Shown piece after piece: positions 26,365 through 36,530 of a stretch of DNA of 64,000 bases (position 1 is its first letter; every line of letters begins with the position of its first letter). The notes under the pieces are model-generated. The model was given only the letters and a program-made list of their open reading frames with translations. It was not told the DNA's origin and ran no database searches. The translations under genes were made by a program, and so were the position numbers. Source of the stretch: Microbispora catharanthi (GTDB lineage: Bacteria > Actinomycetota > Actinomycetes > Streptosporangiales > Streptosporangiaceae); the NCBI RefSeq assembly GCF_006334915.2, contig NZ_VDMA02000002.1:186001-250000 (forward strand), written 5' to 3'.

Positions 26365-27180
26365 ATGTCGGTTCACGAGCGTCGGCGGCTCCCCACGGGC
26401 TTGGAGCTGCTGTTCGGCGACGGCGGCGACGGCCGGGTGCTGTCCGTCGACCTGCCGTCCGGGTCCCTCGTGTGGCCGGACCCCGACTACGACAGGCTGC
26501 GCACCCATCACCGCCCCTCGTTCTGGCTGAGCGACGAGCCGGTGCCGGCCGGGCTGTGGGCCCGGCTCCGCGCCGAGCACCCCCGGTCGGGCCTGTGGCC
26601 GGTGCTGCTGGAGGACGGCGTGCAGCCCTGGTCGGCCGGGCAGATCGCGCCGGACTCGCCCGGCCAGGTCGACTACTACAGCGCGGCCGGGTTCATGGCC
26701 GAGGCGTGGCAGGACCTGCTGCTGGGCCATGAGGCGTACCTCGCGCCGTTCGGGACCGAGTGCCCGGGGATCGCGCCGCCCGCCGCGCTCGTGGCCGACC
26801 CCGACGTGGTCGCCGACTGGTACGCGGACGTGGTGGCCGAGCGGATGACGCCGCTGGGGCTCGTCGCGGTGAACCGCGGCGCCGACGCCTTGGTCGCGAT
26901 GGGCTGGCAGGGGGCGCTGCACCACAACGAGTGGACCGTGCCCCTGGCGGCCGTGGTGCGCAGCTGGGAGGAGCGGTTCGGGGCGCGGGTGGTCGGCATG
27001 GGGTTCAACACGCTGGACCTCAGCGTCGCCGCGCCGCCCGCCACCCCCGCGCACGCGCTGCACGTGGCGGCCGAGCACTGGACGTTCTGCCCCGACAGCA
27101 TCCTGCAGGGCCCGGGCACGCTGGCCGACTACGCCGAGCAGATCGTGGGCCAGAACGCCTGGTCGTTCTGGTGGGATTGA
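26365..27180 (+). CDS. DUF4253 protein
   Basis: 271 residues, soluble, no signal. The C-terminal 110 residues match the DUF4253 pattern: VVRSWEERFGARVVGMGFNTLDLSV, then HVAAEHWTFCPDSILQG and the closing WSFWWD. The function of DUF4253 is unknown; members are often found as single genes or as part of SUKH-like immunity contexts in actinomycetes. Nothing around it here indicates a toxin. Moderate certainty on family, none on function. Confidence 0.8.
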   Translation: MSVHERRRLPTGLELLFGDGGDGRVLSVDLPSGSLVWPDPDYDRLRTHHRPSFWLSDEPVPAGLWARLRAEHPRSGLWPVLLEDGVQPWSAGQIAPDSPGQVDYYSAAGFMAEAWQDLLLGHEAYLAPFGTECPGIAPPAALVADPDVVADWYADVVAERMTPLGLVAVNRGADALVAMGWQGALHHNEWTVPLAAVVRSWEERFGARVVGMGFNTLDLSVAAPPATPAHALHVAAEHWTFCPDSILQGPGTLADYAEQIVGQNAWSFWWD

Positions 27181-27222
27181 GGCGATACTTACACAGGCAC
27201 GCGATAATGACCAAAAACGACT

Positions 27223-28071
27223 GTGAGCGAGGGAGGCGGTTTGGGCGGCACGGAGCTGGGCGGGGGCGAACGGCCCGTCAAGGTGGCGGGCTTCAACACC
27301 GGCACCGCGAACATCGCCCGGATGAGCGACTACCTGCTCGGAGGCAAGGACAACTTCGCCGCGGACCGGAAGTTCGCCGAGCAGCTGATGACCATCGCGC
27401 CCGAGGTCAAGACGATGGCCGTGGACACCCGCGAGTTCCTGGAGCGGGTGGTGCGCTTCCTCGTCGAGCAGGGCGTGCGGCAGTTCCTCAACGTGGCGTC
27501 CGGGCTGCCGACCCGGCGCAACACCCACGAGGTCGCCCAGGAGCTCGCGCCCGACGCCCGCGTCGTGTACGTCGACGACGACCCGGTGGTGCTCAACCAC
27601 GCGCGGGCCGTGCTCGCCCGCAACCCCGGCACCGGGGTGGTCGACGGCTCCATCCTGCGCCCGGCGGAGATGCTCGCCGACCCCGAGATGCTCCGGCTCA
27701 TCGACTTCGAGCAGCCGGTCGGGGTGCTGATCCCGGCCCGGCTGCAGTACCTCCCCGACGCCACCGAGCCGTACAAGTGCGTGGCCCACGTGCGCGACCA
27801 CCTCACCCCGGGCAGCTACCTGGCCATCGGTCACGCCGTCTTCGACAGCCGTCCCGAGCTGGCCGCGCCGATCGTCGATCTGTTCCGGCAGATCGTGCCG
27901 CAGGCCGACGACGCGCCGCGAGACCGGGAGAAGGTGCTGCGCTTCTTCGACGGCACAGAACTCGTCGATCCCGGCCTCGTCTACATCCGTCAGTGGCGGC
28001 CGGAGGTCCCGCAGAGCACCGGGCAGGCCCAGCGGGTGTGGATCGTCGGCGGCGTCGGCCAGGTGCTGTGA
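27223..28071 (+). CDS. SAM-dependent methyltransferase, DUF574 family
   Basis: 282 residues. The DUF574/Methyltransf_19 signature MSDYLLGGKDNFAADRKFAEQL is intact and followed by QFLNVASGLPTRRNTHEVAQ (SAM motif I) and VVYVDDDPVVLNHAR (motif II). These are abundant in Streptomyces and relatives; substrates are unknown. The GTG at 27223 lacks a ribosome site, whereas GAGGGAGGCGG precedes a TTG at 27241 in the same frame, which is a plausible alternative start removing six residues. Convergent with the lactonase gene with four bases between stops. Confidence 0.9.
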   Translation: MSEGGGLGGTELGGGERPVKVAGFNTGTANIARMSDYLLGGKDNFAADRKFAEQLMTIAPEVKTMAVDTREFLERVVRFLVEQGVRQFLNVASGLPTRRNTHEVAQELAPDARVVYVDDDPVVLNHARAVLARNPGTGVVDGSILRPAEMLADPEMLRLIDFEQPVGVLIPARLQYLPDATEPYKCVAHVRDHLTPGSYLAIGHAVFDSRPELAAPIVDLFRQIVPQADDAPRDREKVLRFFDGTELVDPGLVYIRQWRPEVPQSTGQAQRVWIVGGVGQVL

Positions 28072-28075
28072 CGAC

Positions 28076-29086
28076 CTACCGGATGAGCACGCACGAGGGG
28101 GTGCCCACCGCCAGCGCCTGAGCGGTCGGCTCGGGCAGCCCGTCCTTGAGCGCCAGCACGGCGACGGAATCGGACCGCTGGTTGGCGACGTAGAGGCGGT
28201 CGCCGTCGATCGCGAAGTGGCGTGGCCAGCTTCCGCCCGACGGCACTTCGGCCGTCATCGTGAGGCGGGGCCCGTCCACCTCGAAGACGGCCAGGGTGTC
28301 CGGCCCGCGGTTGGCGACGTACAGGTGGCGGCCGTCGGCGGACAGCGCGATGTGAGAGGGCAGGTTCTCCCCCCCGCTCTCCACCCCGCTCTCCACCACG
28401 GCGCCGCTCGCCCGCACCACGCCCACCTCGCGCCACTCGCCGTCGTAGACGCGCACGGTGCCGTCGAGCTCGCCGGTGACGTACCAGTGGCCCTCGCGGT
28501 GCAGGAAGTGCCGCGGGCCGCTGCCGGAGGCCAGCCGTACGGGGCCTTCCGGATGCGGGCGCATGCCCGGCAGGAAGCGGCGCACCTCGTCGGTGCCGAG
28601 GTCGGTCACGTACAGCACGCCGCCGGGCCCGAAGACCGCCTGGTGCGCGTGCGGGCCCTCCTGCCGGTCCGGGTGGGGGCCGCGGCCCTCGTGCGGAAAC
28701 GTCAGCGGGCCGGGCTCGGGCATCCCGTCCTCACCCAGCCGGTAGGCCGTGACGGTCCCGTCGCCGTAGTTGGCGATCGCCAGCCACCGGCCCTCGGGGT
28801 CGAGCGCCAGGTGGCACGGCAGCGAGCCGCCGCTGGGGTGCTCGGCCAGGAGCCGGGGGGTGGGCTCGTCGGCGAAGACCGCGAGCCCCCCGTCCGCGGC
28901 GCGTTCGAGCACGGCGTACAGCAGCGGCAGCCGCGGGTGCGCGGCGACGAACGACGGCCCGGACGCGGTCGTCTCTGCCACCGCCTCCAGCCGCCCGTCC
29001 GCGTGCGCCCGAGCCACCGTCAGGCCGGGGCCCGACCCCTCCGTGTCGGGGGTGTATCCGCCGATCACCAGACCGGGTCGGGACAT
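28076..29086 (-). CDS. Lactonase-family beta-propeller protein
   Basis: 336 residues, 7-bladed propeller of the 6-phosphogluconolactonase (PF10282) type: repeated blades such as HLALDPEGRWLAIANYGDGTVTAYRL, HQAVFGPGGVLYVTDLGTDEVRRF, HIALSADGRHLYVANRGPDTLAVFEV and HFAIDGDRLYVANQRSDSVAV. The His-rich blade edges match the known active site. May hydrolyse a cyclic sugar lactone in the oxidative pentose pathway, but many members are uncharacterised. No signal peptide. ATG start follows GGAGCGCGA. Confidence 0.88.
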   Translation of the reverse strand: MSRPGLVIGGYTPDTEGSGPGLTVARAHADGRLEAVAETTASGPSFVAAHPRLPLLYAVLERAADGGLAVFADEPTPRLLAEHPSGGSLPCHLALDPEGRWLAIANYGDGTVTAYRLGEDGMPEPGPLTFPHEGRGPHPDRQEGPHAHQAVFGPGGVLYVTDLGTDEVRRFLPGMRPHPEGPVRLASGSGPRHFLHREGHWYVTGELDGTVRVYDGEWREVGVVRASGAVVESGVESGGENLPSHIALSADGRHLYVANRGPDTLAVFEVDGPRLTMTAEVPSGGSWPRHFAIDGDRLYVANQRSDSVAVLALKDGLPEPTAQALAVGTPSCVLIR

Positions 29087-29101
29087 TCGCGCTCCAAAGG
29101 C

Positions 29102-29947
29102 TCAGATCGTCGGGATATCGCATGGTATCGGCCAGACGGGGGCCGGGTGGACGACCGCGACGGGGCAAGGGGCGCGCCGCAGCAGGCCCTGCCCGACCGA
29201 ACCGAGCAGCCGGGCCCCCGTTCTGTGCGCACCCACGACGAGCAGCCGCGCCTCCCGGGCGCACGCCACCAGGGCGGGCAGCGCCGGCGCCTCGACGACC
29301 CTGGTCCCGATCGCGGGCCGGGCCCGGCAGCGCAGCCGCCACGGCTCGACGATCCGCGCCAGCGCCCGCTCGCCCTCCGGCTCACGCCCTCCCGTGGCGT
29401 ACACCACGGTCAGCGGCAGCGACCTGCCGCGGGCGACCTCCACGGCGAAGCGCAGGGCGGAGTCCGCCTCGGGACCGGCCGGCCGCGCCGCGTCGATCCC
29501 CACCACCACCCCGCCGGCGGGCGGCGCGGACGCCGGCGCGCCGACCACGACGACCGGGCAGGCGGCGTGCGCCGCCGCGTACGCACTGACCGAGCCGCGC
29601 AGCAGCCCGGCCAGCCCACGCACGCTCCGGTGGCCCAGGACCAGCATCGCGGCGTTCGCGCTGAGGCTGACCAGTGTGTCCTTGGGGTCTCCCCGCACGA
29701 GCACGGGGCGGACCTCGCGGCCCGGCAGCAGGCGTTCGGCCAGCCGTACCCCCTCGAACAGCCGCAGACCCGCCAGGCGGCGCTCCTCGGCGGCGACGGC
29801 CTCGGCGCGCTCCGGGTAGGGGCCGTCCCACACCTGGCACACCGTGACGCCCGCACGGCGGCGGGCCCGGCACTCCGCCGCGGCCCACTCGATCGCGGCC
29901 CGGCTCTGCCGTGTGCCGTCGTAGGCGACCACGATCTCCTGCTTCAT
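29102..29947 (-). CDS. Tandem universal stress protein
   Basis: 281 residues from the ATG at 29947 (an in-frame GTG nine bases earlier is possible). Two USP domains: the first with VVAYDGTRQSRAAIEWAA and the ATP-binding G-2X-G-9X-G(S/T) pattern in LGHRSVRGLAGLLRGSV; the second with VVGIDAARPAGPEADSALRFAVEVA and VGAHRTGARLLGSVGQGLLRRAPCPVAVVHP. Such double USPs are dormancy-regulon members in mycobacteria. Divergent from devR; a DosR-like box lies between. Confidence 0.93.
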   Translation of the reverse strand: MKQEIVVAYDGTRQSRAAIEWAAAECRARRRAGVTVCQVWDGPYPERAEAVAAEERRLAGLRLFEGVRLAERLLPGREVRPVLVRGDPKDTLVSLSANAAMLVLGHRSVRGLAGLLRGSVSAYAAAHAACPVVVVGAPASAPPAGGVVVGIDAARPAGPEADSALRFAVEVARGRSLPLTVVYATGGREPEGERALARIVEPWRLRCRARPAIGTRVVEAPALPALVACAREARLLVVGAHRTGARLLGSVGQGLLRRAPCPVAVVHPAPVWPIPCDIPTI

Positions 29948-30048
29948 CTCACTCACGCGGCCCGCGCCGCGTGCGCAGAGCGCACCCCATGTCACCAGCA
30001 GATCACCCGGGCCGCGGCGGCGACGCCGGGCGAAAGCCACCGGCCCAC

Positions 30049-30062
30049 GGGACCTTCGGCCC
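30049..30062. promoter_or_regulatory. DosR/DevR box between usp and devR
   Basis: GGGACCTTCGGCCC. It fits the 14-base core GGGACTWWAGTCCC of the DosR box with symmetry GGGMCSWWSGKCCC, and the same form (GGGACTTTCGGCCA) recurs at 35671. The box centre is about 30 bases upstream of the devR ATG and over 100 bases upstream of usp. It overlaps the place where the -35 of devR would lie, so devR may be autoregulated. Confidence 0.65.
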
Positions 30063-30072
30063 GCCCGCGGCT

Positions 30073-30078
30073 TAGCGT
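30073..30078 (+). promoter_or_regulatory. -10 element of devR, probably leaderless
   Basis: TAGCGT, six bases before the devR ATG. With no Shine-Dalgarno between, the transcript would begin at the start codon. Confidence 0.5.
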
Positions 30079-30084
30079 AGAGAC

Positions 30085-30726
30085 ATGATTCGGGTGTTCC
30101 TGGTTGACGACCACGAGGTCGTGCGGCGTGGTGTGGCGGCGTTGCTGGACGCCGAGGACGACATCGAGGTCGTCGGCGAGGCGGGGACGGCCGAGTCGGC
30201 CGTGGCCCGCATCCCCGCGCTGAAGCCGGATGTGGCGGTGCTCGACGTGCGCCTGCCCGACGGCGACGGGGTGGACGTGTGCCGTGAGGTGCGCTCGAAG
30301 CTGCCCGGCCTGGCCTGCCTGATGCTGACCTCCTACGCCGACGACGAGGCGCTGTTCAACGCGGTCATGGCCGGGGCGGCCGGCTATGTGCTCAAGCAGA
30401 TCCACGGCTCGGACCTGGTCGGCGCGGTGCGCACGGTGGCCGGCGGACAGTCGCTGCTCGACCCGCAGACCACGGCCGCGATGCTGCACCGGCTGCGCGA
30501 CCAGGCCACGAAGAAGGACCCGCTGGCCGCGCTGTCGGACCAGGAGCGGCAGATCCTGGAGCTGATCGGCGAGGGCCTGACCAACCGCCAGATCGGCGAG
30601 CGGATGTTCCTGGCCGAGAAGACGGTCAAGAACTACGTGTCCAACCTGCTGAGCAAGCTCGACATGCAGCGCCGCACCCAGGCCGCCGCGCTCGCCGCCC
30701 GCCTCAAGGCCGGCCGCCAGGACTGA
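30085..30726 (+). CDS. devR: DevR/DosR-type response regulator
   Basis: 213 residues. Receiver domain with D54 phosphorylation site ([11 protein letters not shown]), T82 and K104 in the expected positions, identical in numbering to M. tuberculosis DosR. NarL-type DNA-binding domain: [43 protein letters not shown], with K179, K182 and N183 matching the DosR DNA-contact residues. It should therefore bind DosR-box-like sites, two of which are present in this block. The partner kinase is encoded further downstream on the opposite strand. OsdR of Streptomyces is the same type. Confidence 0.95.
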   Translation: MIRVFLVDDHEVVRRGVAALLDAEDDIEVVGEAGTAESAVARIPALKPDVAVLDVRLPDGDGVDVCREVRSKLPGLACLMLTSYADDEALFNAVMAGAAGYVLKQIHGSDLVGAVRTVAGGQSLLDPQTTAAMLHRLRDQATKKDPLAALSDQERQILELIGEGLTNRQIGERMFLAEKTVKNYVSNLLSKLDMQRRTQAAALAARLKAGRQD

Positions 30727-30815
30727 GCCGCCAGGATCGGGCCGGGCGACGCGCCCGCACAGGGTAATCATCCGGGCCGGAGTGTCTCAGGACGCCGGCG
30801 AGACCCGAGCGATAC

Positions 30816-30827
30816 GGGCATATGCCC
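30816..30827. promoter_or_regulatory. Palindrome GGGCATATGCCC upstream of secreted peptide gene
   Basis: Perfect 12-base palindrome, 45 bp upstream of the GTG at 30872. It shares the GGG...CCC arms with the DosR box but is two bases shorter, so it may be a different site, or a variant DevR site. Confidence 0.35.
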
Positions 30828-30871
30828 TATGTCGCTTATATCCAACTGGCGCATGGGCAGGTGGTTGCCAG

Positions 30872-31342
30872 GTGTCTCGTCACTGCGCGGACGTCTTCAG
30901 AACCGATCTCGTCTCGGCGGTCCGGCGGCTTGCGGTGGCCGCGCTCGTCGTCTCGCTGGCCGGCCTCGCCGTTCCGGAATCGGCGGACGCGGCCTCCGCT
31001 CCGCTGCGCCGCAAACCGCACGCGGCCGCGGCCGCCGCGAAAAAGGCGGCGGCCCGTGCGAAGGCGGCGGCCCGGGCGGAGGCTGCGGCCCGTGCGGAGG
31101 CGAAGGCCAGGCCCAGGCCCGGCCCGCGCGGTTATCAAGTGGCCCGAGGCGGGCGGACCAGCGCCAGGCAGGACAGGTCGGGCCGCGGCAGGAACATCCT
31201 GAACCTCAACGGCGTCTACACGCCCTCGCTCCTGAGCGGCCCGCAGTCGACCGCCGTCACGTCCGCCGGGAAGATCACCAGCCAGGGCGCGTACTGCGCC
31301 CCCGGCAGCCGCTCCTGCAACATCTCGCAGAACATGAGGTGA
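30872..31342 (+). CDS. Small secreted Ala/Arg/Lys-rich protein
   Basis: 156 residues from the GTG at 30872. A signal peptide (RRLAVAALVVSLAGLAVPESADA-AS) ends near residue 40. The mature part begins with an Ala/Lys/Arg/Pro-rich repeat region and ends with a small unique domain containing one Cys pair (QGAYCAPGSRSCNISQN). No recognised family. It lies between devR and the kinase gene, its stop codon directly abutting the kinase stop. Could be a secreted effector or cell-wall protein of the dormancy block; that is inference. Confidence 0.6.
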   Translation: MSRHCADVFRTDLVSAVRRLAVAALVVSLAGLAVPESADAASAPLRRKPHAAAAAAKKAAARAKAAARAEAAARAEAKARPRPGPRGYQVARGGRTSARQDRSGRGRNILNLNGVYTPSLLSGPQSTAVTSAGKITSQGAYCAPGSRSCNISQNMR

Positions 31343-33707
<2,365 letters not shown>

Positions 33708-33921
33708 CGCGCACCTCCTGTCGAGCCACAGGAGGTCCCACTTCCCCGGGCGGGCCCGTCCACGCCCGCCCAGATGGGCTCAGCTCGGCTTCGCCCGTGC
33801 TGTCGCGACGTTCCTCCGGGAGGTGAGGATTGGGCGGCGGCAGCGCATAGCGGGCGTCCAGGTGGCGCACGAGGCGTCGGCCCCTGGTTATGGGGTCGTG
33901 CTCGGCGGCACGGCCGCCGAA

Positions 33922-34911
33922 TCAGTCCATCACGTCGGACGCGGCGCGGCGGACGCTCTCGCTCTCGTCGATGACGAACCCCAGCCGCATGATCATCTGA
34001 GGCGCCTCTCCCGAGCACAGATGCCTGCGGATGAACTCCCGCAACTCAGGCATCTCCAGTGCCTGTGTGTGGAAGGCGACGCTCACGCCGTACGCGGAGG
34101 CGTGCAGCAGCATCCGCTGCAGCGCCTCACCCGCGCGCAGCCAGTCCTCCCGGCCGTCGCCCGCGGTGGTGAGCAGCGCCACGAGGCCCGTCGAGGCGGA
34201 CACCCGCTCGTCCGGCGCCATCCCCCACTCGTGGCCCCGGGCGTAGTCCCGCTGTGCGAAGTGCTGGGGCTGCGTGCGCCGGGGATCGGTCGGATAGCCC
34301 GCCGCGGGCACCCCGTCGCGGCGTGAACTGCCGGGCGGCCGGGCCCAGCGCATGAGTTCGAGGACGAACAAACGGTTCTGCGACTGCACGTCCTGGGCCG
34401 CACCGGTGAGCGCGGCGAGCACCCGTGCGGCGGCCTCCGCCCCGATCGGCATCAGGTGGCCGCCCTCGGCCGCCGCCTCCGCCACGAGCGAGTCGACCAG
34501 GCGGTCGGGCACCGGCAGAGCGGTGAACCCGGACCGGTGGGTGCGGCGGCGCTCGATCTCCGCATGCAACAGGCGGGTGTGCTCGCCGGGCTCCCGCCCC
34601 GGCCGCACGCGTACGGTGGCCAGCAGCAGCGGGCCCTCCGGATCGGGGAAGCGCCGCACCTGGGGCTCGTAGCCGAGGGCCTGCAGCGTGATTCGCACGT
34701 TGAACAGCGCGGCGCCGCAGCTGATCGTCATCTGCCGGCCGGTGGGGTCGGAGACCCGCAGCTTCCTGTCGGGGTCGGCGCGCAGGCAGATCTCGCCGCC
34801 GGAGACGCCGAACGACCAGGGCTGGGTGTTGTGGATCGAGGGCGCCCACAGGGCCGCTTCCACCGCCGTCCTCGCGGCCTGCACGATCCCTTCAGTGGTC
34901 CGAGTGTTCAC
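33922..34911 (-). CDS. Acg-family nitroreductase-like protein
   Basis: 329 residues. N-terminal AALWAPSIHNTQPWSFGV and later GLVALLTTAGDGREDWLRAGEALQRML fit the Acg family, nitroreductase-fold proteins of the DosR regulon in mycobacteria that have lost part of the active site and may sequester FMN. GTG start after GGGGAGGAGACC. It follows the CBS-BON gene with 21 bp between, so the two are probably one operon. Confidence 0.88.
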   Translation of the reverse strand: MNTRTTEGIVQAARTAVEAALWAPSIHNTQPWSFGVSGGEICLRADPDRKLRVSDPTGRQMTISCGAALFNVRITLQALGYEPQVRRFPDPEGPLLLATVRVRPGREPGEHTRLLHAEIERRRTHRSGFTALPVPDRLVDSLVAEAAAEGGHLMPIGAEAAARVLAALTGAAQDVQSQNRLFVLELMRWARPPGSSRRDGVPAAGYPTDPRRTQPQHFAQRDYARGHEWGMAPDERVSASTGLVALLTTAGDGREDWLRAGEALQRMLLHASAYGVSVAFHTQALEMPELREFIRRHLCSGEAPQMIMRLGFVIDESESVRRAASDVMD

Positions 34912-34932
34912 GGTCTCCTCCCCTGCGGTCGG

Positions 34933-35592
34933 TCACAGCAATGGCGGGGCGATGAGCAGGTCGTCCACGAGGAAGGCGAGGTCGGCGTCCACCTCGACGA
35001 CGCCCTCGACCCGGCGTACGGCGTGCAGCAGCGGCTTGATGTCCGACCTGCGGGGCACCTGTCCGTTGATCGCGACCACGCCGCCGGAGACGGTGATCCG
35101 GAGGTCGTCGGGGCCGAGGTTCAGCCGGGCGGCGACCTCCTCGATGTCGGCCAGGATGTCCTCCGCCGGGCGGACGAACACACGCAGCAGGTCGCCCTGG
35201 TGGACCGTCCCCACGATGCGGCCGGTCATGGCGTCGATCACGGGCAGCTGCTTGATGCGGTTGCGGTGCATCAGCCGGGCCGCGTCCCGCACGGACGTGC
35301 CGCCGGTGACTGTGATCGCGGGGCGCGTCATGATCTGGCCGGCCTTCGTGCCCGCCGCCTTCCGGTGCTCCTCACGCCTGCGGGGACCGTCGAGCACGCT
35401 CTCGCCCGGATCGATCTCCTTCAGCAGGATGTCGTCCTCCGACACCACCCCGACCGGGCGCCGGTCGGCGTCGATCACCGTGACGGCGCCCACCTTGAAC
35501 CGCTGCATGGTGGCGACAAGGTCTGCGAACGACGCGTCCATCGGCACCGCGATGGCGACCTTGCCCATGACATCCTTCACTTTCGCCGTCAT
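34933..35592 (-). CDS. CBS-pair/BON-domain protein
   Basis: 219 residues from the ATG at 35592 (GGGAGG seven bases upstream). Two CBS domains: MTAKVKDVMGKVAIAVP... VGVVSEDDILLKE and KAGQIMTRPAITVTGGTSVRDAARLMHRNRIKQLPVID... VGTVHQGDLLRVF. A BON domain follows (LNLGPDDLRITVSGGVVAINGQVPRRSD). CBS pairs bind adenine nucleotides; such proteins (Hrp1-like) are DosR-regulon members. Divergent from the CBS-BON gene at 35814, with a DosR-like box between. Confidence 0.92.
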   Translation of the reverse strand: MTAKVKDVMGKVAIAVPMDASFADLVATMQRFKVGAVTVIDADRRPVGVVSEDDILLKEIDPGESVLDGPRRREEHRKAAGTKAGQIMTRPAITVTGGTSVRDAARLMHRNRIKQLPVIDAMTGRIVGTVHQGDLLRVFVRPAEDILADIEEVAARLNLGPDDLRITVSGGVVAINGQVPRRSDIKPLLHAVRRVEGVVEVDADLAFLVDDLLIAPPLL

Positions 35593-35670
35593 GACGACGC
35601 CTCCCATCTCTCAGTGCCCAGCGTGCCTCGCCGCGTCTTCCGAGGTCAGCGGTGAAGGTCCTGACCGCCC

Positions 35671-35684
35671 GGGACTTTCGGCCA
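35671..35684. promoter_or_regulatory. DosR/DevR box between divergent CBS genes
   Basis: GGGACTTTCGGCCA, matching the left half of the DosR box exactly (GGGACTTT) and most of the right half. It is 79 bp from the CBS-BON gene on the minus strand and 130 bp from the one on the plus strand, so it could serve both. Confidence 0.6.
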
Positions 35685-35712
35685 CCGATCGCGCCGTCCG
35701 GGGCACGGCATG

Positions 35713-35750
35713 GCGAAGGGCCCCACCGGTAGGGCCGTCCGTCCCTTCGC
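35713..35750. repeat. Inverted repeat GCGAAGGG...CCCTTCGC
   Basis: Eight-base arms at 35713-35720 and 35743-35750, with an inner GGCCC/GGGCC pair (35719-35723, 35732-35736). It is just upstream of the plus-strand CBS gene; could be a binding site or a 5'-UTR hairpin. Confidence 0.4.
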
Positions 35751-35813
35751 ATCCGGCCCGTACGGCGGTGCGATGGGACTGGGAACGGCAGACGGCCGGG
35801 GAAGGAGCCGATC

Positions 35814-36515
35814 ATGCACATGAAGGTGCGAGACGTCATGACGAGCGAGGTCGCCTCCGTCAACGGCAGCACGCCGTTCAGGGACGTGGCCGAGGTGCTC
35901 ATCGCGCACGAGGTCAGCGCCGTGCCCGTCGTCGACGGTGAGGGCCACGTCGTCGGGGTCGTCTCCGAGGCCGACCTGCTGCGCAAGGAGGAGTTCCGCG
36001 AGCAGTTCTATCGCGAGGGCTACCGGCCGCCGCTACGCGCCCGCCTGCGCGAGGCCGTGGGGCACGGGGCCGCCAGGAGCCAGGAGCGGGCCCGTGGGGT
36101 GACCGCCGCCGAACTCATGTCCACCCCCGCGGTCACCACCCGGCCGTACACCAGCGTGGTCAGCGCGGCGCGGCAGATGAGCCAGCACGGCGTCAAACGC
36201 CTGCCCGTCGTGGACGACGAGGGCGTGCTCATGGGCATCATCAGCCGTCACGACCTGCTCAAGGTTCTCGCCCGCGCGGACGCCGACATCGCCCGCGAGG
36301 TACGGGAGGACGTCATCGAGAACTGCCTGTGGGCCGACCTGTCGGGCGTCGAGGTCTCGGTGTCGGAAGGCGTCGTGACGCTCACCGGCGCCCTGGAACG
36401 CCGCTCGCAGGCGCGGGTGCTCACGCGGATGGTCGAACGGACCAACGGCGTGATCGGGGTCGTCGACCGCCTGGAGTGGAAGGAGGAAGACGTCGGCCCC
36501 TGGGAAGGAGCCTGA
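35814..36515 (+). CDS. CBS-pair/BON-domain protein
   Basis: 233 residues; GGAAGGAG precedes the ATG. CBS motif 1: MKVRDVMTSEVASVNGSTPFRDVAEVLIAHEVSAVPVVDG; CBS motif 2: AAELMSTPAVTTRPYTSVVSAARQMSQHGVKRLPVVDDEG. The BON domain follows (VSEGVVTLTGALERRSQARVLTRMVERTNGVIGVVDRL). A paralogue of the divergent gene at 34933. Convergent with the DUF222-HNH gene, 15 bp apart. Confidence 0.92.
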   Translation: MHMKVRDVMTSEVASVNGSTPFRDVAEVLIAHEVSAVPVVDGEGHVVGVVSEADLLRKEEFREQFYREGYRPPLRARLREAVGHGAARSQERARGVTAAELMSTPAVTTRPYTSVVSAARQMSQHGVKRLPVVDDEGVLMGIISRHDLLKVLARADADIAREVREDVIENCLWADLSGVEVSVSEGVVTLTGALERRSQARVLTRMVERTNGVIGVVDRLEWKEEDVGPWEGA

Positions 36516-36530
36516 TCCCGGAGCCTGGGC

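Noticed and set aside
33871..33885. A third DosR-like box before the Rv1733c-like gene
   Set aside because: The best match differs in several core positions from the two good boxes.
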